Assembly (NCBI RefSeq): GCF_024347095.1 | Contig: NZ_AP024903.1 | Span: 2,666,001-2,730,000 of the forward strand | Origin: Vibrio rhizosphaerae | GTDB lineage: Bacteria > Pseudomonadota > Gammaproteobacteria > Enterobacterales > Vibrionaceae | Direction: 5' to 3' | DNA length: 64,000 nucleotides | Part shown: positions 16,647 to 26,938 of the stretch, piece after piece | How positions within the stretch are numbered: position 1 is the first letter of the stretch | How the letters are laid out: every line of letters begins with the position of its first letter | Notes under the pieces: generated by a model | What the model was told of the DNA's origin: nothing | Database searches by the model: none | The model's input: only the letters and a program-made list of their open reading frames with translations | Program-made: the position numbers and the translations under genes

Positions 16647-16649
16647 AAA

Positions 16650-19112
16650 TTAAACCCCTAATTTCCAACCGAGTGTCCGCATCACATCAGCAAAGACACC
16701 TGCGGCCGTCACTTCTGTACCTGCGCCGTATCCTCTCAGCACCAGAGGAATCGGTTGATAATAACGGCTATAAAATGCCAACGCATTCTCGCCATCTTTG
16801 ATTTTAAACATTGGATTGTCTTCACTGATCTGTGCAATACGCACACGGCAGCGTCCATCCGCAATTTCGCCGACATAGCGTAATACTTTACCTTCATCGG
16901 CCGCTTTTGCATAAAGTGATGCAAAATAATCATCTGCCGAAGGCAAACGTGCCATAAATTCATCAACACTCCCTGAAGCATCAAACCCCGGCGGCAGTGC
17001 CTGCTCAATTTCGATATCACTCAATTCAAGCTTCATCCCAGCTTCACGAGCTAAAATCAACAACTTACGAGCGACATCCATGCCTGACAGATCATCTCTC
17101 GGATCCGGCTCGGTAAAGCCTTTATCTTTCGCCACTTGCGTAGCCTGACTGAGCGTCAGCCCTTCGTCCAGTTTACCGAAAATAAATGAAAGCGAGCCCG
17201 ATAAAATCCCATTGAAGCGCTCCAGTTCATCTCCGGCAGCAATCAGATTCTGAAGATTTTCAATCACGGGCAGACCGGCACCAACCGTTGTCTCATACAT
17301 CAGTTTACGACGCGAGTTTCTCGATACTTGACGTAGTTGCTGATAGTAGGCCATGCTCGCGGTGTTCGCTCGCTTATTGGGTGTGACAACATGGAAACCG
17401 GCACTGAGGAAGTCCACGTATTGATTCGCAATTGTTTCACTGGAAGTACAGTCAACCAACACCGGATTAATAATATGATTCCGCTGCACTAAAGCGATTA
17501 ACCGGGCAAGGCTGAATGACTCAGTCGCACCTTCTTGTAAACGCTGACGCCAGTTATCGAGAGGCAGTCCTTCAGCATCCAGCAAACAACCTTTACTATT
17601 GGCAAGACCACAGACTCGGATCACAATATCCTTCGATGCTAACTTTTCTTGCTGGCGATTAATTTGATCAATCAATTCACCGCCGACACCGCCGACACCG
17701 ACGACAAAGACATCCAAATAATGTTTGGAGTTGAACAAATTCTCATGACACGCTTTGATCGCTTCAGAAATCTTATCTTCCGGAATCACGGCTGAAATGG
17801 CTCGTTCCGAAGACCCCTGCGCAATGGCCACAATATTGACGTGAACTTCAGCCAGAGATGAGAAAAATTGCGATGCAATACCACGCGCGGTTCTCATCCC
17901 ATCACCCACCAGCGTCACAATCGCCAGATCATCCATGAAATCGACAGGCTCTAACAAACCATCTTTGAGTTCTAACTCAAACGCTTCAGACAAAGCACGT
18001 TTGGCCTTATCTTTATCCTGAGATTCGATACAAAAACTGATCGAGTATTCAGATGAAGACTGGGTAATCAAAACAATAGAGACACCTGCGGCAGACATGG
18101 AACCAAAGACACGACTGGCCATCCCGACCATTCCCTTCATACCCGGGCCAGAGACGTTGACCATCGTTAAGTCGTTGAGGGTAGTAATGCCTTTGATTGA
18201 CAGTTTATCTTCGCCCGTATCCTGACCAATGAGCGTACCGGCACCCTGAGGGTTGAAACTATTTTTTATCAGGCAGGGAATCTGGAAGCGGGCAATCGGA
18301 GCAATTGTTTTGGGATGTAATACGGAGGCACCGAAATAAGAGAGTTCCATTGCTTCTTGATAACTCAGAGATTTGAGTAATCGGGCATCGTTGACTAAGC
18401 GCGGATCGCAGTTATAAACGCCGTCCACATCGGTCCAGATCTCACAACATTCAGCCCGCAGACAAGCGGCTAACACAGCGGCAGAATAATCCGAACCATT
18501 TCGCCCTAAACAGACCAGTTCACCTTTCGGATTACCCGCAGTAAAACCGGGCATGATATGTACATGATTTTGAGGCAGTGGCGATTGTTTAAAGTTTTCA
18601 GTAGAGGCATCGACATCCACCATCGCTTCCAAGTAACTACCATTGGCGCGTAAATATTTAACCGGGTCAATCAGACTGACATGGTGACCTTTTGCTTCGA
18701 GAACCGCTTTCATCAATTGGATTGAGATGCGTTCACCTTTACTGATAATCCGTGCATTGACATGGTCCGGGCAGGCACCTAACAGTCCGATCCCGTGAAC
18801 ATAACTTCTCAGCTGAGACATCGACTGTTCAACCGCTTCGTCAAATGCCTCTCCCTTGATATTGGGTAATTCAGATTGAATGTCTTGGTACAAATTGTGA
18901 AAAGAGGATTCCAACTCATTGATCTGTAATCCGGCTTCTCCGATAGTTTGTGCAGATTCAATGACTGCAACTAACTTGTTGGTTGTTTTCCCCGGCGCTG
19001 AAAGCACGACAGAAATATCTTCTTGTTGGGCATTGTTGGCGATAATCTGTGCAGCTCTAAGAAAACGGTCGGCATCAGCCAAAGATGACCCACCAAACTT
19101 TAATACACGCAT
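16650..19112 (-). CDS. thrA: Bifunctional aspartokinase I / homoserine dehydrogenase I
   Basis: Catalyses the first and third steps toward threonine (aspartate to aspartyl phosphate; aspartate semialdehyde to homoserine), normally feedback-inhibited by threonine. 820 residues, the E. coli ThrA length. Aspartokinase domain about 1-250 ([34 protein letters not shown]), two ACT-type regulatory repeats about 310-460 ([30 protein letters not shown]), and homoserine dehydrogenase about 465-820 ([47 protein letters not shown]). The ATG at 19112 has GGAGGAAGGG immediately upstream; an in-frame opening reaching 19214 runs through the attenuator and is not used. Confidence 0.97.
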   Translation of the reverse strand: MRVLKFGGSSLADADRFLRAAQIIANNAQQEDISVVLSAPGKTTNKLVAVIESAQTIGEAGLQINELESSFHNLYQDIQSELPNIKGEAFDEAVEQSMSQLRSYVHGIGLLGACPDHVNARIISKGERISIQLMKAVLEAKGHHVSLIDPVKYLRANGSYLEAMVDVDASTENFKQSPLPQNHVHIMPGFTAGNPKGELVCLGRNGSDYSAAVLAACLRAECCEIWTDVDGVYNCDPRLVNDARLLKSLSYQEAMELSYFGASVLHPKTIAPIARFQIPCLIKNSFNPQGAGTLIGQDTGEDKLSIKGITTLNDLTMVNVSGPGMKGMVGMASRVFGSMSAAGVSIVLITQSSSEYSISFCIESQDKDKAKRALSEAFELELKDGLLEPVDFMDDLAIVTLVGDGMRTARGIASQFFSSLAEVHVNIVAIAQGSSERAISAVIPEDKISEAIKACHENLFNSKHYLDVFVVGVGGVGGELIDQINRQQEKLASKDIVIRVCGLANSKGCLLDAEGLPLDNWRQRLQEGATESFSLARLIALVQRNHIINPVLVDCTSSETIANQYVDFLSAGFHVVTPNKRANTASMAYYQQLRQVSRNSRRKLMYETTVGAGLPVIENLQNLIAAGDELERFNGILSGSLSFIFGKLDEGLTLSQATQVAKDKGFTEPDPRDDLSGMDVARKLLILAREAGMKLELSDIEIEQALPPGFDASGSVDEFMARLPSADDYFASLYAKAADEGKVLRYVGEIADGRCRVRIAQISEDNPMFKIKDGENALAFYSRYYQPIPLVLRGYGAGTEVTAAGVFADVMRTLGWKLGV

Positions 19113-19140
19113 CCCTTCCTCCAGTGTGATTAAATAGTAT

Positions 19141-19181
19141 AAAAAAAGGCCTGTATCTTGTGGGGATACAGGCCTTTTTTT
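19141..19181 (-). terminator. thr operon attenuator (leader terminator)
   Basis: 17-bp stem 19141-19157 / 19165-19181 with core GGCCTGTATC, loop TTGTGGG, ending in a 7-U run on the minus strand. It lies between the thrL stop and thrA, in the classical attenuation position: when Thr- and Ile-tRNAs are short the ribosome stalls in thrL and the terminator should not form. Confidence 0.92.
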
Positions 19182-19194
19182 GAAGTTTTTTTGC

Positions 19195-19257
19195 TCAGCA
19201 GCCTGCCCCAACATTGGTGGTGTCGGTAATAATAATGGTGGTGGTGGTGCTAATCAT
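19195..19257 (-). CDS. thrL: thr operon leader peptide
   Basis: A 20-residue leader [20 protein letters not shown], containing seven Thr and four Ile codons, directly before the attenuator. It is strikingly like E. coli ThrL in composition and in its terminal Gly-Ala-Gly. Ribosome stalling at the Thr/Ile run senses supply of both amino acids. The start ATG at 19257 has only a poor Shine-Dalgarno sequence. It is too short for usual gene-finders. Confidence 0.9.
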   Translation of the reverse strand: MISTTTTIIITDTTNVGAGC

Positions 19258-19444
19258 TACTACAAGTTGGCTGAATGTCATTTAAACTTCGACTCAATAA
19301 GATAACGTTTTCCTACGTGTACCTTATTATGAGGGGAAGAGTCAATCAAAAATTATATTTTTTTGCCCGTTCGAAAGAAAATACGTTCAAAATAAGATTC
19401 TTTATAACTTTCTCTGAATACTTCCACACGAAACCATCAGTGAA

Positions 19445-19930
19445 CTAGTTTACTTCTAATAATTGCTCAGAAAGCAAAATCCCATTCCAGTCAGCGTAAA
19501 TATAGTCACCGGGTTGAATCATCTGGTTCATGATCGAGAGTGTTACATTAACCTGACCCGCCCCTTTCCTCTCCGTTTTAAATGGGCAGACACCTAAAGC
19601 TTTCACACCAAGGTCCAACTCTGACAAGGCCACGGCATCCCGGACGGCACCATAGATAATAACCCCTTCCCAGCCATTTTTTACCGCTTCAAATGCCATC
19701 ATGTCTCCCATGAGTGCCTTTTGACATGAGCCGTGTCCATCCACAACTAACACTTTTCCCTTACCGTCTTGCTGCAGTAGATCTCGCACTTTCGAGTTAT
19801 CGTGATAACAACGAACCGTAACAATTTCTCCCCAAAAAGAATCTCTCTGCCCAAAGTTCTGCAAAGGTAGGTCAAGCAAAGTCACTTGTGACTCGTACTT
19901 GTCGCAAAGATCTGGTGTTATATCTCTCAT
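19445..19930 (-). CDS. rraA: Regulator of RNase E activity RraA
   Basis: Trimeric inhibitor that binds RNase E and its degradosome scaffold, slowing mRNA turnover. The 161-residue form starts [20 protein letters not shown] and shows [20 protein letters not shown] near residue 60, [16 protein letters not shown] near 92, and [16 protein letters not shown] near the end. GGAGGA lies 4 nt upstream of the ATG at 19930. The family fold is the same as the HMG/CHA aldolase group, but RraA lacks that activity. The frame stays open upstream to 20023 (31 extra codons with protein-like composition), so a longer form cannot be excluded. It follows the DUF3293 gene closely. Confidence 0.92.
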   Translation of the reverse strand: MRDITPDLCDKYESQVTLLDLPLQNFGQRDSFWGEIVTVRCYHDNSKVRDLLQQDGKGKVLVVDGHGSCQKALMGDMMAFEAVKNGWEGVIIYGAVRDAVALSELDLGVKALGVCPFKTERKGAGQVNVTLSIMNQMIQPGDYIYADWNGILLSEQLLEVN

Positions 19931-20037
19931 CATTCCTCCATGATATCTCATTCTAAATTTGGCTAGATACGGATCACTATCCGACTCGTCATACTGGGGC
20001 CACAGGTCAATCTCAGCCATCATAACGAGGCAGATTT

Positions 20038-20445
20038 TCAGTCATCCGGCATATAAATTCTTTCGGACAATACGCCTAATTCATCCCATCTGGCATCGAC
20101 ACAGGAATGCAAGCAAACCGTCTCGTTCTGGACATAAAATATTGCATTCTGCTCAAACTTTCGGCCTAAATTCAAAGCTAATTCAAGACAAATTGCAACT
20201 GCAAAACTTTCTTCGACCCACTCAAAGGCGGCATCGCCCGCTAAGACAGGGGTCCACGGGTAATCAGTGAATTGCAGACAAAGCTGTTCATTGTTTACAC
20301 AATTCTCCTGATAAGACAATCGCCGACTGTGCGGGTTCCATGCCGTGATGATAGAAAACTCAGGGCCCGGTAACGGTTGAGAAAACAGAAAATGCGTTGA
20401 TGCATAAGCTTGCCACAATTGATTATCAATCTGATATTTTCCCAT
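20038..20445 (-). CDS. DUF3293 family protein
   Basis: A 135-residue soluble protein starting [20 protein letters not shown], with [14 protein letters not shown] near residue 30 and [20 protein letters not shown] near 80, matching the DUF3293 pattern as I recall it. The family has no known function. The ATG at 20445 has AGGG 7-8 nt upstream; an in-frame opening to 20526 is not supported. It lies immediately upstream of rraA on the same strand and divergent from arcA, an arrangement also found in V. cholerae by recall. Confidence 0.82.
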   Translation of the reverse strand: MGKYQIDNQLWQAYASTHFLFSQPLPGPEFSIITAWNPHSRRLSYQENCVNNEQLCLQFTDYPWTPVLAGDAAFEWVEESFAVAICLELALNLGRKFEQNAIFYVQNETVCLHSCVDARWDELGVLSERIYMPDD

Positions 20446-20759
20446 AATATCAACCCTATAAAGATGCCTATGCTTGCGGCGTTTATGTCTATTGACATAA
20501 ATCAACAAACTGTTGGGTATTAACAATCTATCGTTGTTACCATGCTGTTAACAATATAAAATCCATCGCAACAAACAGAAAATCAGACAAGGTTACGGAG
20601 CGCCTTGCAGAACACATCCACGGATGGCGGGACATGAGCATGTTGTATTCTCTGTGAATACTTTGATTTTTTATCAACATATCATTACTGGTGTGTTATA
20701 TATTACCAATAATAAGTTCTATATTTAGTACAAATTTTTCATAAAATTAGGTACCGCCG
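20446..20759. other. Divergent promoter region, DUF3293 gene and arcA
   Basis: About 310 bp with several GTTAAC/TTAACA-type repeats (20515-20555) and an AT-rich stretch just before arcA (20680-20750). Promoters for both genes must lie here; I could not place a convincing -35/-10 pair. No small gene seen. Confidence 0.4.
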
Positions 20760-21476
20760 ATGCAAACCCCGCAGATTCTTATCGTAGAAGACGAGCAAGT
20801 AACTCGTAACACTCTTAAGAGTATTTTCGAAGCAGAGGGATACGCTGTATACGAAGCTAGTAATGGCGAAGAAATGAACCATATCCTCTCAGATAAATCC
20901 GTTAATCTGGTGATTATGGACATTAATTTACCCGGCAAAAATGGACTACTCCTCGCACGGGAGCTAAGAGAACAAGCTGACGTTGCGCTGATGTTCCTGA
21001 CCGGTCGTGATAATGAAGTCGATAAAATTCTTGGCCTGGAAATCGGTGCCGACGACTACATTACCAAGCCATTTAACCCGAGAGAACTCACGATTCGAGC
21101 TCGTAACCTCCTGAGCCGTTCCATGAGTTCAAATACCATCCATGAGGAAAAACGCTCAGTTGAGCGCTATGTCTTCAATGGTTGGGAATTAGATATCAAT
21201 AGCCGTTCGCTGATCAATCCGGATGGTGAAAGCTATAAGTTGCCTCGTTCTGAGTTTAGAGCTCTGCTTCACTTCTGTGAAAATCCGGGCAAAATTCAGA
21301 CACGTGCCGATCTGCTGAAAAAAATGACCGGACGCGAACTCAAACCCCATGATCGGACGGTTGATGTCACAATCCGCAGGATTCGGAAACATTTTGAATC
21401 CATTCCGGGAACACCTGAGATCATTGCGACTATCCATGGTGAAGGTTATCGCTTCTGTGGTGAAATTGAAGAATAA
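20760..21476 (+). CDS. arcA: Response regulator ArcA
   Basis: OmpR/PhoB-type regulator that, phosphorylated by ArcB, represses aerobic respiration genes when oxygen is low. 238 residues as in E. coli. Receiver domain 1-120 with acidic pocket VEDE (9-12), phospho-acceptor Asp54 in VIMDINLPG, and [10 protein letters not shown]; winged-helix DNA-binding domain about 135-235 ([29 protein letters not shown]). The gene faces its sensor gene arcB across a shared terminator. In E. coli arcA and arcB are far apart, so this pairing is a vibrio trait. Confidence 0.97.
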   Translation: MQTPQILIVEDEQVTRNTLKSIFEAEGYAVYEASNGEEMNHILSDKSVNLVIMDINLPGKNGLLLARELREQADVALMFLTGRDNEVDKILGLEIGADDYITKPFNPRELTIRARNLLSRSMSSNTIHEEKRSVERYVFNGWELDINSRSLINPDGESYKLPRSEFRALLHFCENPGKIQTRADLLKKMTGRELKPHDRTVDVTIRRIRKHFESIPGTPEIIATIHGEGYRFCGEIEE

Positions 21477-21496
21477 TCATTTCATCTCATATAGAT

Positions 21497-21525
21497 AAAA
21501 AAGCCTCCTTTACGGAGGCTTTTTT
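21497..21525. terminator. Bidirectional terminator between arcA and arcB
   Basis: 12-bp stem AAAAAAGCCTCC / GGAGGCTTTTTT with a 5-nt loop; A and T tails on both sides suit both converging genes. Confidence 0.93.
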
Positions 21526-21531
21526 GATTGG

Positions 21532-23916
21532 TTATTTATCACTGAGCCATTGTCGCAACAGTTGAATATCCTGCATATATTCAGTCTTTATTTCTTCAAC
21601 CCAATCGGTAATATTTTCCCACCACGCCGGTGCTTGTGGTGATTGAGCTTTTTGTGCCACGGCCTGAATCCGGGCCAGACCGATAGAACCGGCCGCACCT
21701 TTGATTTTATGCGCTTCAGAAACAATCCCATTTTGATCTTTGGCGACCATATTCGAATCCAGAATTTCCAGATAATCCGGCATCATCGATTCGAACATGG
21801 TGATACTGTCCAGAACCGGCTGTTTGCCGACTATATCGACATACGCGCTTAACATCTCCAAATCCAAAATACGGCTATAGGGATCCTTTTTCTTATCGGC
21901 TTCGGGATGAAGATGAGCCGAGTCACTCCCCCCTTCATTGTCGAGGCGTGCGATCTGCATATCAGTATCAGATGCCGCACCGCAATAACGCTGAATAACA
22001 TTTTGGACCGCAGCCACTGAAAGCGGCTTACTGATCGCATCATCCATTCCTTTGTCCAGATATTCTCGCTTATCTTTCAGCACATTGGCGGTTAAAGCGA
22101 CTAACGGCGGCAACTGATAATCCTGCCCATACCGAGTCCGATAGAACTGCGCGACATCAAACCCCGTCATATCCGGTAACTGAATATCCAGCAAAACCAA
22201 ATCATAGCGATCCGGGACAAACCGTTGTTTCGCTTCTTCACCACTCATCGCCACCGTAATCGAATGTCCCAGACTTTCCAGCAGCGATTTAGCAACCGTT
22301 ACATTCAATTCAATATCTTCCACCATAAAGATGTTGAGTTTTTTCTCAGTCACAGGAGAGAGCGGTGTCAACAGTGTCTCATCAGCCAACGGTACATGGA
22401 GTGAAATCGTAAAGGTACTGCCAAACCCTTCTTCACTACTGACGGTTATGTCCCCGTCCATCAGATTCATCAGTTGTCGTGATACAGCCAGACCAATCCC
22501 GGTTCCGACCGCATGAAGATTATCTTTGCCCGATTTGACCTGATAATACATCGCAAAAATTTTATCCAACTCGCTTTCAGCAATCCCGATGCCCGTATCT
22601 TCAATATCCATGACAATGTGCGCACCATCGGTCTCGATCTCGGCACTGACCGTCATCACAATGCCGCCTTCGCGGGTAAATTTCATCGCATTACTGATCA
22701 AATTCCACAACACCTGCCGCAATCGGGTGCCATCGACCATCACCACATATGACAGTTCGGTCAGTCTCTCCAGATCAAAGCGCAACCCTTTCTGTTCAGC
22801 CATTAACGCGGCTAGGTTCTCAATTTCGGTAACAAACTCGCCCAGATTCAGCGGTTGGGGGAATAACTCAAGCTTGCGCTGATCAAATTTATCCATATCG
22901 ATAATATCGTTGAAAATATTACCTAATGTGACCGCACTGACGTGAATGGTCTGCAGATATTTGCGCTGCTCCTGAGTCATGGTCGTATCCAATAACATAC
23001 GACTCAAGCCCACAATGCCATTCAGCGGGGTTCTCAGCTCATGACTAATTGTGGCAATAAAGGTCGTTTTGTCGCGACTGGCTTTTTCGAGTGACTCTTC
23101 ATGACGCTTACGCTCGGTGATATCCCGGCCAAATCCAACCAAGCCCAAATGACGCCCCTCTTTACTATAAAAAGGGACTTTCCTGATTTCAAAATAGTTC
23201 TTACGGCCATCGGGATACTCTAACCACTGCTCATAAGTAATGGCTCGGTTTTGGGAAAATAATTGCTGATCCGTTTCCACAATCGGCTGGGCAATTTCTT
23301 CACTGTAAACATCCCACGGCGTCAGACCAACCAGTTCCCTTTCTTTCTTACCAGTCAATTCTTCCATAGCGCGGTTACAGCCAGAAAAAACGCCTTCGGC
23401 ATTACGGTAGTAGATCAAATCCGGTGAAGCATCGATAAAGGATCGCAACAATGCAGTTCGCTCAGCTAATTCTAACTGGGTCTTTTCCCGCTGATAGACC
23501 TCATTTTCCAGATCAGCCATCGCTTCTTCCCGAGCTTCTTCGGCCTTAATCCGCTCTTCAATTTCCTGATTGAGTTTGACGATATTCTGTTGTAACTGGT
23601 AATTCAGTTCTTGATCGCGCGAGCGCATATCTTTTAATTTTGCGACCAGCTTCGACAGCCGTTGTCTCGACTCTTCCAGCTGATCAACGACGACAGAAAG
23701 AAAATAAACAGCCCAGGGGGTAATAATTAAGCCAAAAAATACCGAACGGATAATATCGATATTATCCACATAGCCATGCAATGCGAGGGTAATTCCAACC
23801 TGAACAACCACCGCCAACGCCACCAGCGCCAAGGCTAAAAGAATTGAAAAACGGAGAATCCCCAGCTTCACCAATAGATCTACATAATACTGGGCCAGAT
23901 TTTTCATCGGTTTCAT
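21532..23916 (-). CDS. arcB: Aerobic respiration control sensor kinase ArcB
   Basis: Inner-membrane tripartite hybrid kinase that phosphorylates ArcA when the quinone pool is reduced. 794 residues (E. coli 778). Two membrane helices (about 22-46 and 57-78), coiled linker, PAS domain about 150-270, His292 in SHELRTPLNG, ATPase domain to about 510 (WNLISNAMKFT, GTGIGLAVS), receiver Asp577 in LLDIQLPD, and Hpt His736 in EAHKIKGAAGS. Cys180 of the E. coli redox pair is kept, but position 241 is Tyr, with no other Cys nearby. GGAG lies 7 nt before the ATG. Extra residues are in the receiver-Hpt linker (650-680). Confidence 0.96.
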   Translation of the reverse strand: MKPMKNLAQYYVDLLVKLGILRFSILLALALVALAVVVQVGITLALHGYVDNIDIIRSVFFGLIITPWAVYFLSVVVDQLEESRQRLSKLVAKLKDMRSRDQELNYQLQQNIVKLNQEIEERIKAEEAREEAMADLENEVYQREKTQLELAERTALLRSFIDASPDLIYYRNAEGVFSGCNRAMEELTGKKERELVGLTPWDVYSEEIAQPIVETDQQLFSQNRAITYEQWLEYPDGRKNYFEIRKVPFYSKEGRHLGLVGFGRDITERKRHEESLEKASRDKTTFIATISHELRTPLNGIVGLSRMLLDTTMTQEQRKYLQTIHVSAVTLGNIFNDIIDMDKFDQRKLELFPQPLNLGEFVTEIENLAALMAEQKGLRFDLERLTELSYVVMVDGTRLRQVLWNLISNAMKFTREGGIVMTVSAEIETDGAHIVMDIEDTGIGIAESELDKIFAMYYQVKSGKDNLHAVGTGIGLAVSRQLMNLMDGDITVSSEEGFGSTFTISLHVPLADETLLTPLSPVTEKKLNIFMVEDIELNVTVAKSLLESLGHSITVAMSGEEAKQRFVPDRYDLVLLDIQLPDMTGFDVAQFYRTRYGQDYQLPPLVALTANVLKDKREYLDKGMDDAISKPLSVAAVQNVIQRYCGAASDTDMQIARLDNEGGSDSAHLHPEADKKKDPYSRILDLEMLSAYVDIVGKQPVLDSITMFESMMPDYLEILDSNMVAKDQNGIVSEAHKIKGAAGSIGLARIQAVAQKAQSPQAPAWWENITDWVEEIKTEYMQDIQLLRQWLSDK

Positions 23917-24005
23917 TAAAACGCTCCAGACAACGATATCGCGCTAAATTCGGCAGGAAGAACAAGTTCGGAACAAGGCAGTCCAAACGGCGTGCAGGCC
24001 ATTCA

Positions 24006-25403
24006 TCATCGCCTGCCCAAAGATTCATAATAAACACATGTGCGGTTACGTCCCTGCATTTTGGCTTGATGCAGCGCCTGTTCGGCGTAGGCGACAAACT
24101 GCTCAGACGACTCATCGGTTTTCGGAACCAGAGAGACAATGCCCATACTCACCGTGACATGATTCGAGACATCAGACACCGGGTGAGGTAACTGAATCTG
24201 TTTAAATTCGGAATGAATTTTTTCAGCAACCCAACAAGCCCCGTCCATATGCGTATTCGGCAAAATCAAGGCAAACTGATCACCGTCGTAGCGGGCAATA
24301 CAATCGGAAGAACGGCTCATCACACGTTGCAGAGCCAGTGCAACGCTACACAAGGTCTCGTCTCCTTGCTCATCACCATAGTGCTGGTTGTAACTGTCAA
24401 AACAATCCACATCACATAAGATAACCGCCAATGGCTGTTGTTCCCGAATATGAATGTGCCATAGCGTTTCCAGAGTTTCATCGAAACGCTGTCGGCTCAC
24501 AATCCCCGTCAGTTGATCAAAAGAGTGAATATGATAAGCATTGATCAGCTGTGTCGAAGGTTCACCGGAATACCACGCGGTAATATCGCGGATAATCAAG
24601 AGTGCCAGCACTTGATTGGTCGCTGGCGAACGATAAACCGATTTAACCACATCAAACCACTGTCTTGGCTCTCTGGCTAGCTGGTCAATGTAGCGAATCG
24701 GTTGTTTGGCAGCGATATCTTGTTCGGTCAACGCAAACATCGGTTCAAAAAAAGGCGCCTCTTGTACCTTCCAAGTGAGTGTTTGCCCGATGACAGCCGT
24801 CATATCCGGCTGTCCCAACAAGTGGGCAAATGACAAATTACAAGAACGACAGCAACCATCTTCCTGAATGACCGCAATGGCATCCGGAGAAGCATCCCAG
24901 AGCTGTTGCATTAAATCATCACCTTGATGCATGGGCTGCTCATCAGTCATGTCAGCCCGTTCGTGATGAATCAGCATTTGCACCATCCAGGCCGTCTGCC
25001 CCTGAAACACCGTATCTTTGACCTGAAACTCAATCTGTACTGAGTGTTCTTCACCCACCGGCCAATCGATGAACTGGCGAGAGTGCTCCTGATAACTTTT
25101 ATCGATGAGTTCTGAGAAATGTTGCCGTTGAGATGCACTGACCCAAGGCGAGAACTGCACAAGACGACCATGTGTCTGTAGTTGTAGCGCATGTTGAGCC
25201 AGCTCATTGGCAAACAAAATTTGATGATTTTTCCGCGATACCATTAACAACGCACATGGCACATGGACAAATATATCGTGCAAATGGCGAACTTTTCGGC
25301 GGTAGAGCATCCATAAGGCAATTCCGGCAAGTACAACAATCATACTCCCCATCCCAAGCGCAATTTCCAGCTGAGTATAATGCTCCCATGTCAACTGCGA
25401 CAT
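24006..25403 (-). CDS. Membrane PAS-GGDEF protein, putative diguanylate cyclase
   Basis: 465 residues: an N-terminal membrane helix (about 12-34), two PAS-like regions (about 40-160 and 165-290), and a C-terminal GGDEF domain (about 295-465). The domain has DVDCFDSYNQHYGD, an intact RSSD product-inhibition site at 364-367, and the signature DGDQF at 373-377 in place of GGDEF. The central Gly-Asp essential for GTP and metal is present, so activity is plausible but not sure. It would make c-di-GMP in response to a signal read by the PAS domains. It lies 90 bp upstream of arcB on the same strand; the V. cholerae neighbour VC2370 is the same type by recall. Confidence 0.87.
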   Translation of the reverse strand: MSQLTWEHYTQLEIALGMGSMIVVLAGIALWMLYRRKVRHLHDIFVHVPCALLMVSRKNHQILFANELAQHALQLQTHGRLVQFSPWVSASQRQHFSELIDKSYQEHSRQFIDWPVGEEHSVQIEFQVKDTVFQGQTAWMVQMLIHHERADMTDEQPMHQGDDLMQQLWDASPDAIAVIQEDGCCRSCNLSFAHLLGQPDMTAVIGQTLTWKVQEAPFFEPMFALTEQDIAAKQPIRYIDQLAREPRQWFDVVKSVYRSPATNQVLALLIIRDITAWYSGEPSTQLINAYHIHSFDQLTGIVSRQRFDETLETLWHIHIREQQPLAVILCDVDCFDSYNQHYGDEQGDETLCSVALALQRVMSRSSDCIARYDGDQFALILPNTHMDGACWVAEKIHSEFKQIQLPHPVSDVSNHVTVSMGIVSLVPKTDESSEQFVAYAEQALHQAKMQGRNRTCVYYESLGRR

Positions 25404-25517
25404 CGCTATTACCTTCTGTTAACAATTCTTCTTATAAGAATAACAAGTAATTTCATAAATACTCTATAAGTTTGAGTAAGATATATAACTGTGTCACTGA
25501 AAAAATATAAAGTTTCT

Positions 25518-25544
25518 CAAAAACCGCCCGTCGATACCGCGGTT
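25518..25544 (-). terminator. Probable terminator after yhcC
   Basis: Stem AACCGC (25522-25527) / GCGGTT (25539-25544), followed on the minus strand by five T. It lies 14 bp below the yhcC stop. Loop of 11 nt is large, so moderate confidence. Confidence 0.5.
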
Positions 25545-25557
25545 CAGTGCTTTTTTA

Positions 25558-26517
25558 TCAAACCAGTTGATCATGAGGAAAAACAAACGCTTTGTCGGTC
25601 AAAGAACCTTGTCCCCCTTTTTGGTTGAGCGCCCGTTCAATCCCGGTCATCGCCAGCCAACGGTTTTCACACCATAACGGCGCGAGCAGGGTCGGCCTTC
25701 GGGCGGATGCGGAAACCCGGTGATAAATCACATCCGCCGGCGTTCGACGAATCATGTCACTGGCCGTTTCCACATAATCAGATAACTCTGGTGCCTGAAG
25801 TCTGCCAGCCCGCCAAGACTTGGCCATCACACTGCCTTCCACAATATGTAACCCGTGCAGTTTAATCCCATCGGTTCCGGTCTGCAGAACCTGCTCAAGC
25901 GTTGCAACATTGTCCTGCTGCGATTCTCCGGGAAGCCCGACAATCAAATGGGTACACACTTTCAGCCCCAACGCCCGGGCTTGTCTGGTAACCTGATCAT
26001 AGCAAGCAAAATCATGGCCGCGATTAATCCGTTTCAAGGTGCGCTGATGTGCGGTTTGCAATCCCAGTTCCAACCAGATTTCATAGCCTTGCTGGTGATA
26101 ATCGGCGAGCAGTGTCAGCACTCCCGGAGCAACACAGTCCGGACGAGTCCCGACACATAATCCCACCACATCCGCCGCTCTCAATGCCTCTTCATACATA
26201 TGTCTGAGTCGTTCCGCTTCTGCGTAGGTACTGGTATATGCCTGAAAATAAGCCAGATACTTTCTGGCACGTGAAACTTCTCCCGCTCTGGCAGCAAGTT
26301 GTTCACCAATACTTTGATGCCGGGTCTGCTCATCAACAAAGGAAGCCACATTGCAAAAAGTACATCCTCCCCGGCCAATCGTGCCATCCCGGTTCGGACA
26401 ACTGAACCCGCCATGTAACGTTAACTTATGGACCCGTTCGCCATAACGACGTTTCAGATCTTGTCCTAATGTATTCACCAGCTCATGTAACTGTTTCAAA
26501 CCCGGCCTCGAAATCAA
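25558..26517 (-). CDS. yhcC: Radical SAM protein, YhcC/TIGR01212 family
   Basis: 319 residues (E. coli YhcC about 309). The [4Fe-4S] cluster motif is SCPNRDGTIGRGGCTFC near residues 40-55 (C-x11-C-x2-C), followed by GVCVGTRPDC and WLELGLQT, and HLIVGLPGES in the barrel. These are the radical-SAM blocks of the family, related to the Elp3-like group. The substrate is unknown. In E. coli and vibrios the gene sits next to gltB, as here, though it is transcribed away from it. In-frame starts in 26500-26517 are close together and the exact first codon is not certain. Confidence 0.88.
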   Translation of the reverse strand: MISRPGLKQLHELVNTLGQDLKRRYGERVHKLTLHGGFSCPNRDGTIGRGGCTFCNVASFVDEQTRHQSIGEQLAARAGEVSRARKYLAYFQAYTSTYAEAERLRHMYEEALRAADVVGLCVGTRPDCVAPGVLTLLADYHQQGYEIWLELGLQTAHQRTLKRINRGHDFACYDQVTRQARALGLKVCTHLIVGLPGESQQDNVATLEQVLQTGTDGIKLHGLHIVEGSVMAKSWRAGRLQAPELSDYVETASDMIRRTPADVIYHRVSASARRPTLLAPLWCENRWLAMTGIERALNQKGGQGSLTDKAFVFPHDQLV

Positions 26518-26711
26518 TATTCAATTGCATCCATGACCGCCGTTGCCAAACGCATTGATTGTGTTATCTCCGTCCACGCAATTCCGCAGAAAAAACAACA
26601 AGCTGTCACGAAATAAAATTACAACATCCTGATAATTTCACTCATTTTAGAATAATCAATCCAGAGACGCCCTAACCCACATCAATAAATAAACCGCCAT
26701 TCAATGTTAAA

Positions 26712-26727
26712 TAAAAGTTAACTTTTA
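26712..26727. promoter_or_regulatory. Perfect 16-bp palindrome, candidate operator
   Basis: TAAAAGTTAACTTTTA, fully self-complementary, about 370 bp upstream of the gltB1 start and 195 bp upstream of yhcC. Its form suits a dimeric regulator. Nothing identifies the regulator, and AT-rich palindromes also arise by chance. Confidence 0.4.
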
Positions 26728-26938
26728 CCTTGACCGCAATCGATTAACCTGCATAAAAATTCCATTGTTTTGCTATTGGATTTTATGTCACAAAAATGTA
26801 GGATAGTTTCAGTTTTGTTCGTATTTGTCATATTTGGAGACGATGTAACAGACAAAACTTCGGTGATAGGCTAACCCACCAAAATAAAGCACTAGCTGCA
26901 TATAAAGAATGACCTGCATATCACCAAGGATTGTTTTC

